29,531 bases of DNA from JBCCGE01 sp039029455 (GTDB lineage Bacteria; Pseudomonadota; Gammaproteobacteria; Arenicellales; Poriferihabitantaceae). The translations under genes and the position numbers were made by a program. Below, one piece after another: positions 8,299-16,311 of the stretch; the stretch's first letter is position 1, and every line of letters begins with the position of its first letter. Location of the stretch: the NCBI GenBank assembly GCA_039029455.1, contig JBCCGE010000039.1, forward strand, positions 1-29,531, in the 5' to 3' direction. The notes beneath the pieces are model-generated. The model was not told the origin of the DNA. It searched no databases and saw only the letters and a list, made by a program, of their open reading frames with translations.

Positions 8299-8549
8299 GT
8301 TGAAATTTTGTTTGCAAATTCACCCGGCGGCAGCTGCAGATAAAACTTTTTATCCACGAGCTTCTCACGAACTTCCTGAATATCGGCCTGAGCCAGTTGC
8401 TCTCTTTCACTGAGATCAATATCGACAACGTACTCAAGGTCACCCAGCATTGAGATCAGCGCATCAGGTACTGCTGAAAAATCATTTTCAGCAGTCACAT
8501 ACAGATAGGCGCTGGCTTTATTATTGCCTTTGTAAATCCACGTTCGCAT
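8295..8549 (-). CDS. YcgL domain protein
   Basis: 84 residues matching the YcgL family in pattern: an initial YKGNNKASAYLYVTAENDFSAVPDALISMLG, then DLSEREQLAQADIQEVREKL and a closing FYLQLPPGE. YcgL proteins are small, soluble and confined mainly to gammaproteobacteria; their biochemical role is not established. It opens the operon YcgL - membrane protein - rhomboid and is divergent from the cation antiporter gene (96 bases between starts). Confidence 0.85.
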   Translation of the reverse strand: MRTWIYKGNNKASAYLYVTAENDFSAVPDALISMLGDLEYVVDIDLSEREQLAQADIQEVREKLVDKKFYLQLPPGEFANKIST

Positions 8550-8614
8550 GCCCCAATTTTATCAGCAGCAACACATCTTTCGGCGTAAGTTTTTTGGCCT
8601 TAGGCACGAAACGT

Positions 8615-8620
8615 TATAAT
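8615..8620 (+). promoter_or_regulatory. candidate -10 element for the cation antiporter gene
   Basis: A perfect TATAAT lies 25 bases before the ATG at 8646. Upstream only a weak -35-like TTTTTG/TTTTGG run (about 8591-8597) is seen at suitable spacing. Confidence 0.5.
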
Positions 8621-8645
8621 TTGATGCTCGAATAGAGAAAAAATC

Positions 8646-9563
8646 ATGCTATCCATTTTATTCATCGTCGGCGGTCTGGTGGGTCTGTTTATCGGCGGCG
8701 AGCTGTTGGTTAAATCTGCAGTCGGGTTTGGTCAGAAATCCGGTCTGACCCCACTGGTGATCGGTTTAACACTCGTTGCGTTTGGCACCAGCGCGCCGGA
8801 GCTTGCAGTGAGCGTTGATGCTGTACTGCAGGATGCTGGTGAGATCGCGTTATCGAATGTTGTCGGTTCCAATATGGCCAACATTGCGCTGGTGCTGGCA
8901 CTGGCTGTGGCTCTTAAGCCTGTGGCCATAGGTACGGTAACCCTGCGCCGAGATATCCCTGTGATGCTGACCGCGTTCGCACTGTTTTCATTGCTGCTGT
9001 TTGACGGGGTGTTGGGTCGGCTGGATGGTGTGATTCTGGTTTCGTGTCTGGTGGCGTACACGGTTTATGTCATCAAGCATCCCTCTGCTGCCGATTCGGA
9101 TGAATTGATTGATGAGTCGGGATCCTGGCTTAAGCTGATTGCTGAATTTTCAGCGGGTCTTGCCCTGCTGGTATTTGGCGGCCACTGGCTGGTTGCTGGG
9201 GCCATCGATGTGGCCGGTGCACTGGGCGTGAGTCAGGCCGTGATCGGAATGTCGGTGGTTGCAATTGGCACCAGTCTGCCCGAGATCACAGCGTCGGTGA
9301 TCGCCACGCTACGCGGTCACTCCGCACTTGCTCTGGGCAATGTTGTGGGCTCCAATATCTGGAACTCGTTTGGGATTCTCGGCGCAGCCGCATCGATAAA
9401 GCCAATCGAGCAGGGACAGCTCGACTGGATTATGGTTCTGGCGATGGCTTTAGTTGGCTTAATTTTATGGGTCTTCTGCCGCACCAGCCGCGAACTTCAA
9501 AGATGGGAAGGTTTGGCCCTGCTCGCTGGGTATATTGGTTTCCAGATTTGGTTATTCCAGTAA
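8646..9563 (+). CDS. calcium/sodium antiporter (CaCA family, YrbG-like)
   Basis: Inner-membrane cation exchanger of 305 residues with about ten hydrophobic segments and two repeated halves, as in the Ca2+/cation antiporter family. Each half carries the ion-binding signature: GTSAPELAVS near residue 47 and GTSLPEITAS near residue 208. Conserved NVVGSNMANI and NVVGSNIWNS follow them. Length and layout match E. coli YrbG. It stands alone on the plus strand, with its own -10 element and a terminator immediately after the stop. Ion specificity (Ca2+/Na+ or other) is inferred from the family. Confidence 0.9.
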   Translation: MLSILFIVGGLVGLFIGGELLVKSAVGFGQKSGLTPLVIGLTLVAFGTSAPELAVSVDAVLQDAGEIALSNVVGSNMANIALVLALAVALKPVAIGTVTLRRDIPVMLTAFALFSLLLFDGVLGRLDGVILVSCLVAYTVYVIKHPSAADSDELIDESGSWLKLIAEFSAGLALLVFGGHWLVAGAIDVAGALGVSQAVIGMSVVAIGTSLPEITASVIATLRGHSALALGNVVGSNIWNSFGILGAAASIKPIEQGQLDWIMVLAMALVGLILWVFCRTSRELQRWEGLALLAGYIGFQIWLFQ

Positions 9564-9589
9564 AAAAAGCCGGGAAACCCGGCTTTTTT
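9563..9589. terminator. bidirectional intrinsic terminator between antiporter gene and gltA
   Basis: AAAAAAAGCCGGG, a short loop, then CCCGGCTTTTTTT: a GC-rich 7-bp stem flanked by A- and T-tracts on both sides. It serves both converging genes; the antiporter stop is at its edge and gltA ends 23 bases beyond. Confidence 0.92.
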
Positions 9590-9611
9590 ACAATTTTAGT
9601 TATTCCAGGCC

Positions 9612-10976
9612 CTATTTACCGCTGCCGCCCCAGAGTCTGAACCAACTGGTCTTTTTTTCTGTATGACCTCGCTGATCCACCCCGAGGTACGCCCGCTTTT
9701 CCGGACCCCGATAGAGTTGTCGCGGTCGGCCGATTTTCTGCTCGTCGTCGCCGAGCATTTCTTTCCAGTGTGAAATCCACCCGACTGTTCGGCCGATAGC
9801 AAACATCACCGTGAACATGGATGTCGGAAAGCCCATCGCCTTCATGATAATGCCCGAATAGAAGTCGACATTGGGGTAAAGTTTCTTGTCGATGAAGTAC
9901 TGGTCTTCCAGAGCGCGTTTCTCCAATTCCATTGCCAGTTCCAGCTGAGGGTCGTCGATGCCCAGAACTTCCAGGACTTCGTGACAGGTTTTTCGCATCA
10001 CCGTGGCTCTGGGGTCATAGCTCTTGTATACCCGGTGTCCAAATCCCATGAGCCGGAAGTCGTCAGTCTTGTCCTGTGCTTTGGCGACGTATTTGTCGAT
10101 CTGGTCTTTTGTGCCGATTTCATCCAGCATTTTCAGCACGGCCTCGTTGGCTCCGCCATGTGCGGGCCCCCACAACGAGGCTATTCCGGCAGCAATACAG
10201 GCATATGGATTCGCGCCCGATGATCCGGCCAGCCTCACCGTTGACGTCGATGCGTTTTGCTCGTGGTCAGCGTGCAGAATAAGAATTTTGTCGATTGCCC
10301 GCGCCAGCACCGGATTTACCTCGTAATCCTCCGCCGGGTTGCTGAACATCATCTGCAGGAGGTTCTCGGAATAGGTGTATTTGTTGCTGGGCAACGGAAA
10401 CGGCATGCCGAGCGAGTATTTGTAGGCATACGCTCCGATGGTAGGCATCTTGGCAATAAGGCGATGAGCGGCGAGTCTCCGCTGTTCGACGTCAGTGATG
10501 TCTGTACTGTCGTGATAGAACGCGGACAACGCGCCGACCACGCCCACCATGATCGCCATGGGATGGGCGCTTCGCATGAATCCCTGGTAGAACTTGGTCA
10601 GCTGTTCGTGCAGCAATGTGTGGTTGCGGATGTCCATATCGAAAGACTCCTTCTCCTCCGGAGTTGGCAGATCACCGTAGAGCAACAAATAACAGGTTTC
10701 CATGTAGTCGCTGTTGTCGGCCAGATCGTCGATACTGTATCCGCGATGAAGCAGAACACCCTCACTGCCATTGATAAAGGTAATGTCGGATTTGCAGGAA
10801 GCGGTAGAGGTGAATCCAGGATCGTAGGTGAGGATTCCCGTACTGCCGTACATCGTTTTAATGTCCATCAGCCGGTTACCCATCGTACCTGTATGCGCGG
10901 GAAAGTCCCACGATTCTCCAGTGCTATTGTCCGTCAGTGTGAAGGAATCCTGCACTGCTTTTTTGTCTGTGCTCAT
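9612..10976 (-). CDS. gltA: citrate synthase, type II
   Basis: Condenses acetyl-CoA and oxaloacetate to citrate, the entry step of the TCA cycle. Seen: ILILHADHEQNAST with the first catalytic His, GPAHGGANE with the second, RLMGFGHRVYK, and NVDFYSG with the catalytic Asp. The N-terminal extension with a four-cysteine zinc-type motif of some relatives is absent. The length of 454 is about 25 residues longer than the usual ~428; the excess is a C-terminal tail after RPRQLYRGPEKR that includes KKTSWFRLWGG. A GGAG sequence 9 bases before the ATG is a good ribosome site. The upstream region is very AT-rich (10990-11055), suggesting promoters, although no single -10/-35 pair is clear. Confidence 0.97.
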   Translation of the reverse strand: MSTDKKAVQDSFTLTDNSTGESWDFPAHTGTMGNRLMDIKTMYGSTGILTYDPGFTSTASCKSDITFINGSEGVLLHRGYSIDDLADNSDYMETCYLLLYGDLPTPEEKESFDMDIRNHTLLHEQLTKFYQGFMRSAHPMAIMVGVVGALSAFYHDSTDITDVEQRRLAAHRLIAKMPTIGAYAYKYSLGMPFPLPSNKYTYSENLLQMMFSNPAEDYEVNPVLARAIDKILILHADHEQNASTSTVRLAGSSGANPYACIAAGIASLWGPAHGGANEAVLKMLDEIGTKDQIDKYVAKAQDKTDDFRLMGFGHRVYKSYDPRATVMRKTCHEVLEVLGIDDPQLELAMELEKRALEDQYFIDKKLYPNVDFYSGIIMKAMGFPTSMFTVMFAIGRTVGWISHWKEMLGDDEQKIGRPRQLYRGPEKRAYLGVDQRGHTEKKTSWFRLWGGSGK

Positions 10977-11060
10977 ACGTCAAACTCCGTAAAATGTCAG
11001 TCTTATCATTAAAATAATTAATGCTATTTTAATTTATTACATAATATAGCTTATAAAACC

Positions 11061-11247
11061 GTGAATAATCTCCTATTGAGATCAGGTGTCTCGAATGGGA
11101 GCATTAATCAATTCAAAAACGCGTCACCGCGTTATGCGGCGAGATTGAGGCCAGAACATGAATGTTTCCGGCACTGTGGTCCGTTGGCCTTTCGTCAACC
11201 TCCGGTTGAAAATCGACAGGTGGTCAGCAGCTGGCCACCCGTTTTTT
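11061..11247 (+). ncRNA. candidate structured small RNA, unknown family
   Basis: The intergenic stretch between gltA and the hydrolase folds, on the plus strand, into consecutive hairpins ending in an intrinsic terminator. (1) CTCCTATT/AATGGGAG (11070-11077 and 11094-11101) with inner GAGA/TCTC. (2) ACGCG-TCAC-CGCGT (11119-11132). (3) AGGCCA/TGGCCT (11148-11153 and 11185-11190) with an internal hairpin. (4) TCAACC-TCC-GGTTGA (11195-11209). (5) The terminator at 11219-11247. AT-rich sequence just upstream could hold the promoter. It does not match 6S, 4.5S, tmRNA or Rsm/Csr RNAs that I can recall. It could instead be a long 5' leader or riboswitch for the hydrolase. Confidence 0.45.
11219..11247 (+). 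terminator. intrinsic terminator ending the structured RNA candidate
   Basis: 9-bp stem GGTGGTCAG / CTGGCCACC with a 3-base loop (one T-G wobble), followed by CG and six T residues (11242-11247). No recognised gene on the plus strand ends here, so it implies an unannotated transcript or a leader attenuator. Confidence 0.8.
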
Positions 11248-11274
11248 AAATTCAGGATCTGAACACCGTAACCG

Positions 11275-12174
11275 ATGCGTAGAATTTGTCAATATTGCGC
11301 ATCTCACCAGAATATGCATCAAAACATGAAAACCGCATCCTATCCCGGTCTTTCAGGCAGCATTGCCGCTATTGAGTTCCCGGCCAACCACTCACCGGGT
11401 CACAGTCCGGACATCGTCGCCCTGCACGGATGGCTCGACAACGCTGCCAGTTTCATTCCTTTAATGGATGAGATGAAGGACATGCACTGCAGCGCGCTTG
11501 ATTTCCCGGGTCACGGTTTGTCGGACAGGCGGCCGGAAGGTTCTCTGTATCATTTAATGGATTACGTCGCCGACGTTCAGAGTGCCATCGTGGCCATAGG
11601 TGGCGGTCCTAAAACCTTGATTGGACATTCGCTGGGCGCGGGCATTGCCTGTCTGCTGGCCGCAGGCGCCCCGGATCTGATCGGAAAACTGGTGTTGATC
11701 GACGGTCTTGGCCCCCTTTCGGCGGATGCATCCACCGCTCCGAGTCGCCTCAAAAAATTCCTTGCAGCTGCCGGCGAGCTGGATCAACTTCCGGACCGTC
11801 GCCCCTATCCTTCATTCGACCATCTGGTGGCGGCTCGGCGTCGCGCCAGCACAATCAGCGAATCTAGCGCAAAACTGCTAATGCAGCGAGCGTCTGAGGA
11901 ATCGCCGGAAGGGGTTGTGGTGCGCAGCGACGCACGAGTTAAAACCCCATCGCCACTCTACTTGAGTGAAGCGCAGGTCGAGGCCTTCCTGAGGGCAGTG
12001 TCTGTCCCTGTTCTGTTGGTTGTCGCCACTGAAGGCGTGCTGAGCGATGCGGACAAGCTGAAGCGACGTGTGGGTTACTTCAACGAAATAACGGTGGTGG
12101 AACTCGAAGGCGGTCATCATCTGCATATGGATTCACCGGCATTAGTGGCAAGATCGATTAAAGAATTTTTGTAG
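11275..12174 (+). CDS. alpha/beta hydrolase
   Basis: Serine hydrolase of the alpha/beta fold. Seen: HGWLDNAASF (oxyanion-hole HG, residues 51-52), DFPGHGLSD, the nucleophile elbow GHSLGA (Ser119) and the catalytic-His region GGHHLHMD near the end. The HGWLDNAASF pattern resembles the serine-hydrolase-like group, whose substrates are unknown. Up to 299 residues. The start is uncertain: ATG codons at 11275, 11314 and 11326 are all possible and none has a good ribosome site. The family similarity begins near AAIEFPA, so the shorter start at 11326 is plausible. It has no operon partner. Confidence 0.85.
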   Translation: MRRICQYCASHQNMHQNMKTASYPGLSGSIAAIEFPANHSPGHSPDIVALHGWLDNAASFIPLMDEMKDMHCSALDFPGHGLSDRRPEGSLYHLMDYVADVQSAIVAIGGGPKTLIGHSLGAGIACLLAAGAPDLIGKLVLIDGLGPLSADASTAPSRLKKFLAAAGELDQLPDRRPYPSFDHLVAARRRASTISESSAKLLMQRASEESPEGVVVRSDARVKTPSPLYLSEAQVEAFLRAVSVPVLLVVATEGVLSDADKLKRRVGYFNEITVVELEGGHHLHMDSPALVARSIKEFL

Positions 12175-12545
12175 ATCGTCGGGTACGAAATAGTCTACCG
12201 AAGATCATTTGGATCTACGGGCACAGACAACATATTTGGAATGTTTGAGTTTTGGGAGCCGGTCTGTTGAAAAAACCAGATTGCCGCGTCACTCCGCTCC
12301 TCACAATGACGCATTTTCAATGGCGGTCAGACAGACTCAGAAACTGTCAAGCTTTTGGAGATGACCAAGCTGCTTCCGACCGTATCGTCATTGCGTGCCG
12401 CGGGCGCGGCAATCTCGAAATGTGGTTTAACAATTCTGATTGGACGTAAGCCTGCTTGACCGGCATCGTTGTGTGAGATGTCGCGGTGATTCGGTTGGCA
12501 ATATAAACGAACGTTTAGATAAATATGACGAAAACCCATTCGACC
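12175..12545. other. intergenic region with REP-like inverted pair
   Basis: 371 bases between the hydrolase and dacB stops (convergent genes). No gene is supported. It holds the inverted pair described separately, plus a 7-bp inverted repeat GTAGATC (12171-12177) / GATCTAC (12212-12218) spanning the hydrolase stop. No clear T-rich terminator is seen. Confidence 0.6.
12278..12415. repeat. REP-like palindromic element, two inverted copies
   Basis: Copy 1 (12278-12311) begins AGATTGCCGCG and ends CAATGACG. Copy 2 (12386-12415) begins CGTCATTGCG and ends CGCGGCAATCT, so it is the reverse complement of copy 1 at both ends with a divergent centre. The two face each other across about 75 bases. This is the layout of paired repetitive extragenic palindromes. 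I see no other copy in the window. Confidence 0.6.
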
Positions 12546-13988
12546 TTAGCGCTGGTAAACCCAGCGCAGCACTGCGTCCTGAATTTCGTTTCCTATCCAG
12601 TAATTGACGTTACTGGATTCGATCATCATCGCCACTGCAACATGTCGGTTCGAGCGTGTATGCACATACCCGGCCATGCTGCGAACGCCTTTAATAAGAC
12701 CGGTTTTTATGCGCACTCGCCCCGCCAGCTGTGATTTCTTCAGCCGTTTTCGCATGGTCCCGTCCAGCGCTGCCAGTGACAGTGAGGCCATAAATTCGGG
12801 CTGGTAGGTGCTTTTCCAGGCGTGCACCAACAAATTTGACAGACCGTAGGTCGATGCCCTGCTGCTACGAGACAGCCCGGAACCGTTATCGATGCTAAGT
12901 GATGGCATGTGCAATTTGGAGGCATCGAGCCACAGTCGAATTGCGGCAATGCCGGATGCAACTGTTGCCGATTCCCCGGATTCCCTGTGCCCCATCGTCA
13001 GCAACAGCTGTCGGGCCATAACATTGTTACTGTATTTGTTGATGCCTTTGATCACGCTCGCGAGATCATCCGATGGATGACTGACCAGCATTCGGTCGCT
13101 GCCATTAGCCTGACCTTCTTTCACCCCACCGTGAAGAAAACCGCCGAGCTGTTGCCAGATGTATCGGAACAACTGATAGGTGTATTCGTTATTTTCAAGA
13201 ACGCTGCGGGAAATGGAGTGCAAACCGCATCTCGGACGATAGGTTCCGCGAAACGCCGCGGTGACACCATCCGCCGTTCTTCGAAGCTCATAGGACCAGC
13301 CGCTGTTGCGGCTGATGCACTTGCCTTTAGCCGGTTTTAACCCGTTATCGACGTTCAGATTCATCAGCGGCGGATCTGCGAATACGTTGATGCGACCGGC
13401 CGACGGTTCGATGACAAACCTGGTGGCAGAGAAGTTGGACAGCACAGCACTTGGCCCGACGTTGTACAGACGCTGACTCTGCCCATCAAATGCACCTCTG
13501 TCGTGTGGGGGTGGACTGAAAGCGGAGTTGTCGATGAGCAGGTCGCCCCTGATGGTGTGCACACCGCGCAATCGCAGTGAAACGGCGTGTTGCCAGAGTT
13601 TATCGACAGTTAAATAGGGGTCGCCATCGCCCTGGACAATCAGGTCGCCCTCGACAGTGCCGTCGACAACGGGACCGTTGACAAAATAGCGTGTCTGCCA
13701 CTGAAAATGAGGACCCAGAAGTTCCAGCGCTGCCAGTGTGGTCACAATCTTGATGGCTGAAGCTGGATTGCGACTAACGCGTTCATTTACTGCGATCAGC
13801 GGATTGACTGCATCGACTTCGCGCACGGTCAGGCTCACTGCGTCGGCTGGCACCTGATACTTCTTTAACAGTGAGGTAACTGAAGCCGGCAGTGACGAAG
13901 CCTGGGACGGCAGTGTCGTTAGCAGCACTATCAGCACCGAACAGAGAATTAATGACGACCCTTGGCCGGTGGTTCTATGCACGGTCAT
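12546..13988 (-). CDS. dacB: D-alanyl-D-alanine carboxypeptidase/endopeptidase (PBP4, peptidase S13)
   Basis: Periplasmic penicillin-binding protein that trims or cleaves peptidoglycan cross-links. A signal peptide covers about residues 1-30 (hydrophobic core ILCSVLIVLLTTL, then SQA). Active-site motifs are present in order: SAIK (Ser77-Lys80), the SxN motif SNN at 320-322, and KTG at 428-430. The large insertion between the first two motifs is typical of the S13 class. 480 residues is the normal size. The gene is monocistronic and divergent from the DUF1820 gene. No ribosome site is obvious upstream of the ATG. Confidence 0.93.
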   Translation of the reverse strand: MTVHRTTGQGSSLILCSVLIVLLTTLPSQASSLPASVTSLLKKYQVPADAVSLTVREVDAVNPLIAVNERVSRNPASAIKIVTTLAALELLGPHFQWQTRYFVNGPVVDGTVEGDLIVQGDGDPYLTVDKLWQHAVSLRLRGVHTIRGDLLIDNSAFSPPPHDRGAFDGQSQRLYNVGPSAVLSNFSATRFVIEPSAGRINVFADPPLMNLNVDNGLKPAKGKCISRNSGWSYELRRTADGVTAAFRGTYRPRCGLHSISRSVLENNEYTYQLFRYIWQQLGGFLHGGVKEGQANGSDRMLVSHPSDDLASVIKGINKYSNNVMARQLLLTMGHRESGESATVASGIAAIRLWLDASKLHMPSLSIDNGSGLSRSSRASTYGLSNLLVHAWKSTYQPEFMASLSLAALDGTMRKRLKKSQLAGRVRIKTGLIKGVRSMAGYVHTRSNRHVAVAMMIESSNVNYWIGNEIQDAVLRWVYQR

Positions 13989-14058
13989 AAAACGATAAAA
14001 TCGGAGGTAATTGTTTTGATCTTTGCTGCTAAATGCAGTCTAACCTTGAAGTCGCTCA

Positions 14059-14400
14059 ATGGGCAAACGAAAACCAATCTACAAAATTCAGTTCCACAGT
14101 CAGGGCCAGCTTTACGAGCTTTACGCGCGGGAAGTCTCACAGAGCAACATGTACGCCTTCGTTGAGGTCGCGGACATCATTTTCGGTGAGCGCTCCAAAC
14201 TGGTTGTCGACCCCTCAGAAGAACGACTGAAGGCTGAATTCAGTCAGGTCAATCGGACATATATTCCGCTGCATTCAGTTGTCAGGATCGACGAGGTCGA
14301 AAAAGAGGGTGTCAATAAAATCATCGAGGCCGGTGGTGACGGGGCTTCCGGCAGCAATGTCTCTTCTTTTCCGATGCCACCTCTGCAACCCAAGCCCTGA
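14059..14400 (+). CDS. DUF1820 family protein
   Basis: 113 residues with the conserved IYKIQFHSQGQLYELYAREVSQSNMYAFVEVADIIFGE start and the RTYIPLHSVVRIDEVEKEGV block of DUF1820. The last ~25 residues are low-complexity, Gly/Ser/Pro-rich. The family is common in gammaproteobacteria; its function is unknown. It is 23 bases upstream of the SRPBCC gene and probably co-transcribed. Confidence 0.85.
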   Translation: MGKRKPIYKIQFHSQGQLYELYAREVSQSNMYAFVEVADIIFGERSKLVVDPSEERLKAEFSQVNRTYIPLHSVVRIDEVEKEGVNKIIEAGGDGASGSNVSSFPMPPLQPKP

Positions 14401-14423
14401 TCGCCAAAGCGCCGGAGACAACC

Positions 14424-14957
14424 ATGAATTTCATCAAGAAACTGTTCAAGAGCCTGCTCATACTTATCGTTATTTTAGCTGTGGTCGGATTTTTTCTGCC
14501 CTCATCCACCCGCGTTGACAGGACAGTATCGATAAGCGCGCCCGCCGATAAGGTATTTCCCTATATCAACAACTTTGAACAGTTCAACCGCTGGTCGCCC
14601 TGGTTTGGAATCGATCCCGATGCCAGCACCACCTATTCCGGACCCGATGAGGGTGTCGGCGCCAAAATGAGCTGGACAAGCGAGCATCCCCAGGTGGGTA
14701 ACGGTAGTCAGGAAATCGTGGAATCGGTGGCCAACAAATTTGTTCGGACTCGACTGGATTTCGCCGAGCAGGGTGGCGCCGAGGCAACCTTCAGTATTGC
14801 GGAGTCCGGAACCGGCAGTGACGTCACCTGGGCATTTGAATCGGAATGGGGTTTCAATCTGGTGGGTCGCTATATTGGTCTGATGCTCGATGGCATGGTA
14901 GGGGACATGTACGACAAGGGACTAAGCAAACTGAAGCAACTGGTCGAGTCTGAATAG
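14424..14957 (+). CDS. SRPBCC-fold (polyketide cyclase-like) membrane-anchored protein
   Basis: 177 residues: an N-terminal membrane segment (residues 9-26), then a START/SRPBCC ligand-binding domain beginning VDRTVSISAPADKVFPYINNFEQFNRWSPW. That opening, with the W-SPW pattern and a YSGPDEGVGAKMSW strand, is typical of the polyketide cyclase/dehydrase group. No ligand can be inferred. GGAG lies 7 bases before the ATG. It converges with msrA. Confidence 0.82.
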   Translation: MNFIKKLFKSLLILIVILAVVGFFLPSSTRVDRTVSISAPADKVFPYINNFEQFNRWSPWFGIDPDASTTYSGPDEGVGAKMSWTSEHPQVGNGSQEIVESVANKFVRTRLDFAEQGGAEATFSIAESGTGSDVTWAFESEWGFNLVGRYIGLMLDGMVGDMYDKGLSKLKQLVESE

Positions 14958-14980
14958 TCCTGCCAACATTTAAAGCAAGA

Positions 14981-15005
14981 GCGAGCTGAATTCTTCTCAG
15001 CTCGC
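14981..15005 (-). terminator. hairpin at the end of msrA
   Basis: Perfect 9-bp inverted repeat GCGAGCTGA / TCAGCTCGC, with 7 loop bases, overlapping the msrA stop. On the minus strand it is followed by TCTTGCTTTAAATG, a weak T-rich tract, so it more likely terminates msrA than the plus-strand gene. Confidence 0.55.
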
Positions 15006-15632
15006 GCAGGTCACGCCGGTTCCGCCCAGGCCGCAATACCCCATCGGGTTTTTCGCCAGATACTGCTGATGATCTTCTTCTGCATAAAAGAATTCCGGAG
15101 CGGCTTTTATTTCAGTGGTTATCGTTCCGAATCCCGCTTTCTCCAGAGCAGTTTCATACTGCATTTTTGAGTCGGTAGCTGCAGCCAGCTGATTATCACC
15201 ATAGGTGTAGATTGCAGACCGGTACTGGGTACCGACATCATTCCCCTGACGCATGCCCTGAGTGGGATTGTGGGATTCCCAAAACATGTTCAGTAGATCG
15301 CGGTAAGACACAATGGCGGGGTCGTAGACAACCAGTACGGCTTCTGTGTGTCCGGTCATGCCAGAACAAACCTCCCTGTAGGTGGCATTCCGTGTGGTTC
15401 CTCCCGCATAACCCACTGCAGTTGTGAACACACCGTCCATCTGCCAGAACTTACGTTCGGCGCCCCAAAAACAGCCCAATCCAAACACCGCTTGTTTCAG
15501 GCCCTCGGGGAACGGTGGTTTTAAGGGGTTGCCGTTAACATAATGACGATTTGAAATCGGCAATTCAGTATCGTTGTCGGGAATAGCGGCGGATGAATCT
15601 GGAATGGAATCCGGTTTTCGGCTGAATAACAT
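14997..15632 (-). CDS. msrA: peptide-methionine (S)-S-oxide reductase
   Basis: Repairs S-sulfoxides of methionine. The catalytic motif GCFWG is at residues 53-57 (Cys54), followed by the family segments VGYAGGTTRNATYREVCSGMTGHTEAV and FWESHNPTQGMRQGNDVGTQYRSAIY. The C-terminus GYCGLGGTGVTC carries candidate resolving cysteines. The 211-residue size and a ~45-residue N-terminal lead before the domain resemble the E. coli-type MsrA. GAGGAC 5 bases before the ATG is a good ribosome site. It is a single-gene unit convergent with the SRPBCC gene. Confidence 0.95.
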   Translation of the reverse strand: MLFSRKPDSIPDSSAAIPDNDTELPISNRHYVNGNPLKPPFPEGLKQAVFGLGCFWGAERKFWQMDGVFTTAVGYAGGTTRNATYREVCSGMTGHTEAVLVVYDPAIVSYRDLLNMFWESHNPTQGMRQGNDVGTQYRSAIYTYGDNQLAAATDSKMQYETALEKAGFGTITTEIKAAPEFFYAEEDHQQYLAKNPMGYCGLGGTGVTCAS

Positions 15633-15704
15633 AGGCTGTCCTCGTCGGATTGAGTAGGGTTTTGTAAATCAATACTCAAGTTTTCATGTGAATTGGACAA
15701 CCCG

Positions 15705-16055
15705 TCAACCCTTTTGCTCCCGTAATTGGGCGCACCGAATGCAAAATGTCGCCGTCAGGTCGACCTCGAGACGCTGCGGGTTAATATTCTCACCGCACTC
15801 AAAGCATTCACCGTAACTTCCGTCTCGAATGCGGTCCATAGCAAGTTCCAAACGGCCCAGTTCCTGTATTCGTCTGCGTTCACTTGCCAGGTGCATTTGC
15901 TGCATCTGAAGTGCGTCCATTCTCGACAGTCGACCCACTTTGGTCTGATCCAGCTCCACGGTTTCTGTGCCGTCCAGCTCACTGTCCGTGGCGTTGATAA
16001 GTCGTTGGCGGCGAATTTCGATCTGTTGTTGGAATTTTGCTAAATCTATGGTCAT
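15705..16055 (-). CDS. DksA/TraR-family zinc finger protein
   Basis: 116 residues: a charged helical N-terminal two-thirds with coiled-coil character, then a C4 zinc finger with Cys84, Cys87, Cys105 and Cys108 (CFEC ... CIRC). The spacing is the same as in DksA. The sequence RIRDGSYGECFECGENI is the family signature. It is shorter than DksA (151 residues) and I do not see the DxxDxA tip motif that DksA uses in the RNA polymerase secondary channel, so it is a paralogue-type regulator, not DksA itself. GGGA about 11 bases before the ATG may be the ribosome site. Confidence 0.82.
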   Translation of the reverse strand: MTIDLAKFQQQIEIRRQRLINATDSELDGTETVELDQTKVGRLSRMDALQMQQMHLASERRRIQELGRLELAMDRIRDGSYGECFECGENINPQRLEVDLTATFCIRCAQLREQKG

Positions 16056-16311
16056 ACAGTCACACTTCCCTGTAGAAATCGTGATTTTCGGCCCTATCCC
16101 GATTCAACGGCTTGCTGGGGAATTTTGAACGAAACTGAGGGTATCGATCGATTCGGGCGATTGCAAATGCTGAGTTCCGTCCGATAGCTCTCTGATCCGA
16201 AATATGGTCGTTGAGAAGCAAGAGTTCCAATCGTCTTCACATGAATGCAGACAGTCATTTTGATATATTCCATGTGCCCTAAGATTGAGTCCCAAAAAAT
16301 AGTGGAATTAT
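16056..16311. other. divergent intergenic region, nothing recognised
   Basis: 256 bases between the DksA-like gene and the DUF2244 gene. It presumably contains both promoters. I found no gene, strong hairpin or convincing -10/-35 pair. Confidence 0.5.

Noticed and set aside
10257..11012. 251-residue plus-strand frame opposite gltA
   Set aside because: Antisense shadow of citrate synthase codons; no start signal or domain.
11061..11249. GTG-started 62-residue frame over the structured RNA
   Set aside because: No ribosome site or recognisable domain; its stop lies in the terminator T-tract and the base composition is explained better by hairpins.
14003..14008. Strong GGAGGT ribosome-site-like sequence on the plus strand
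   Set aside because: The nearest start codons lead to immediate stops; the DUF1820 gene begins about 50 bases later.
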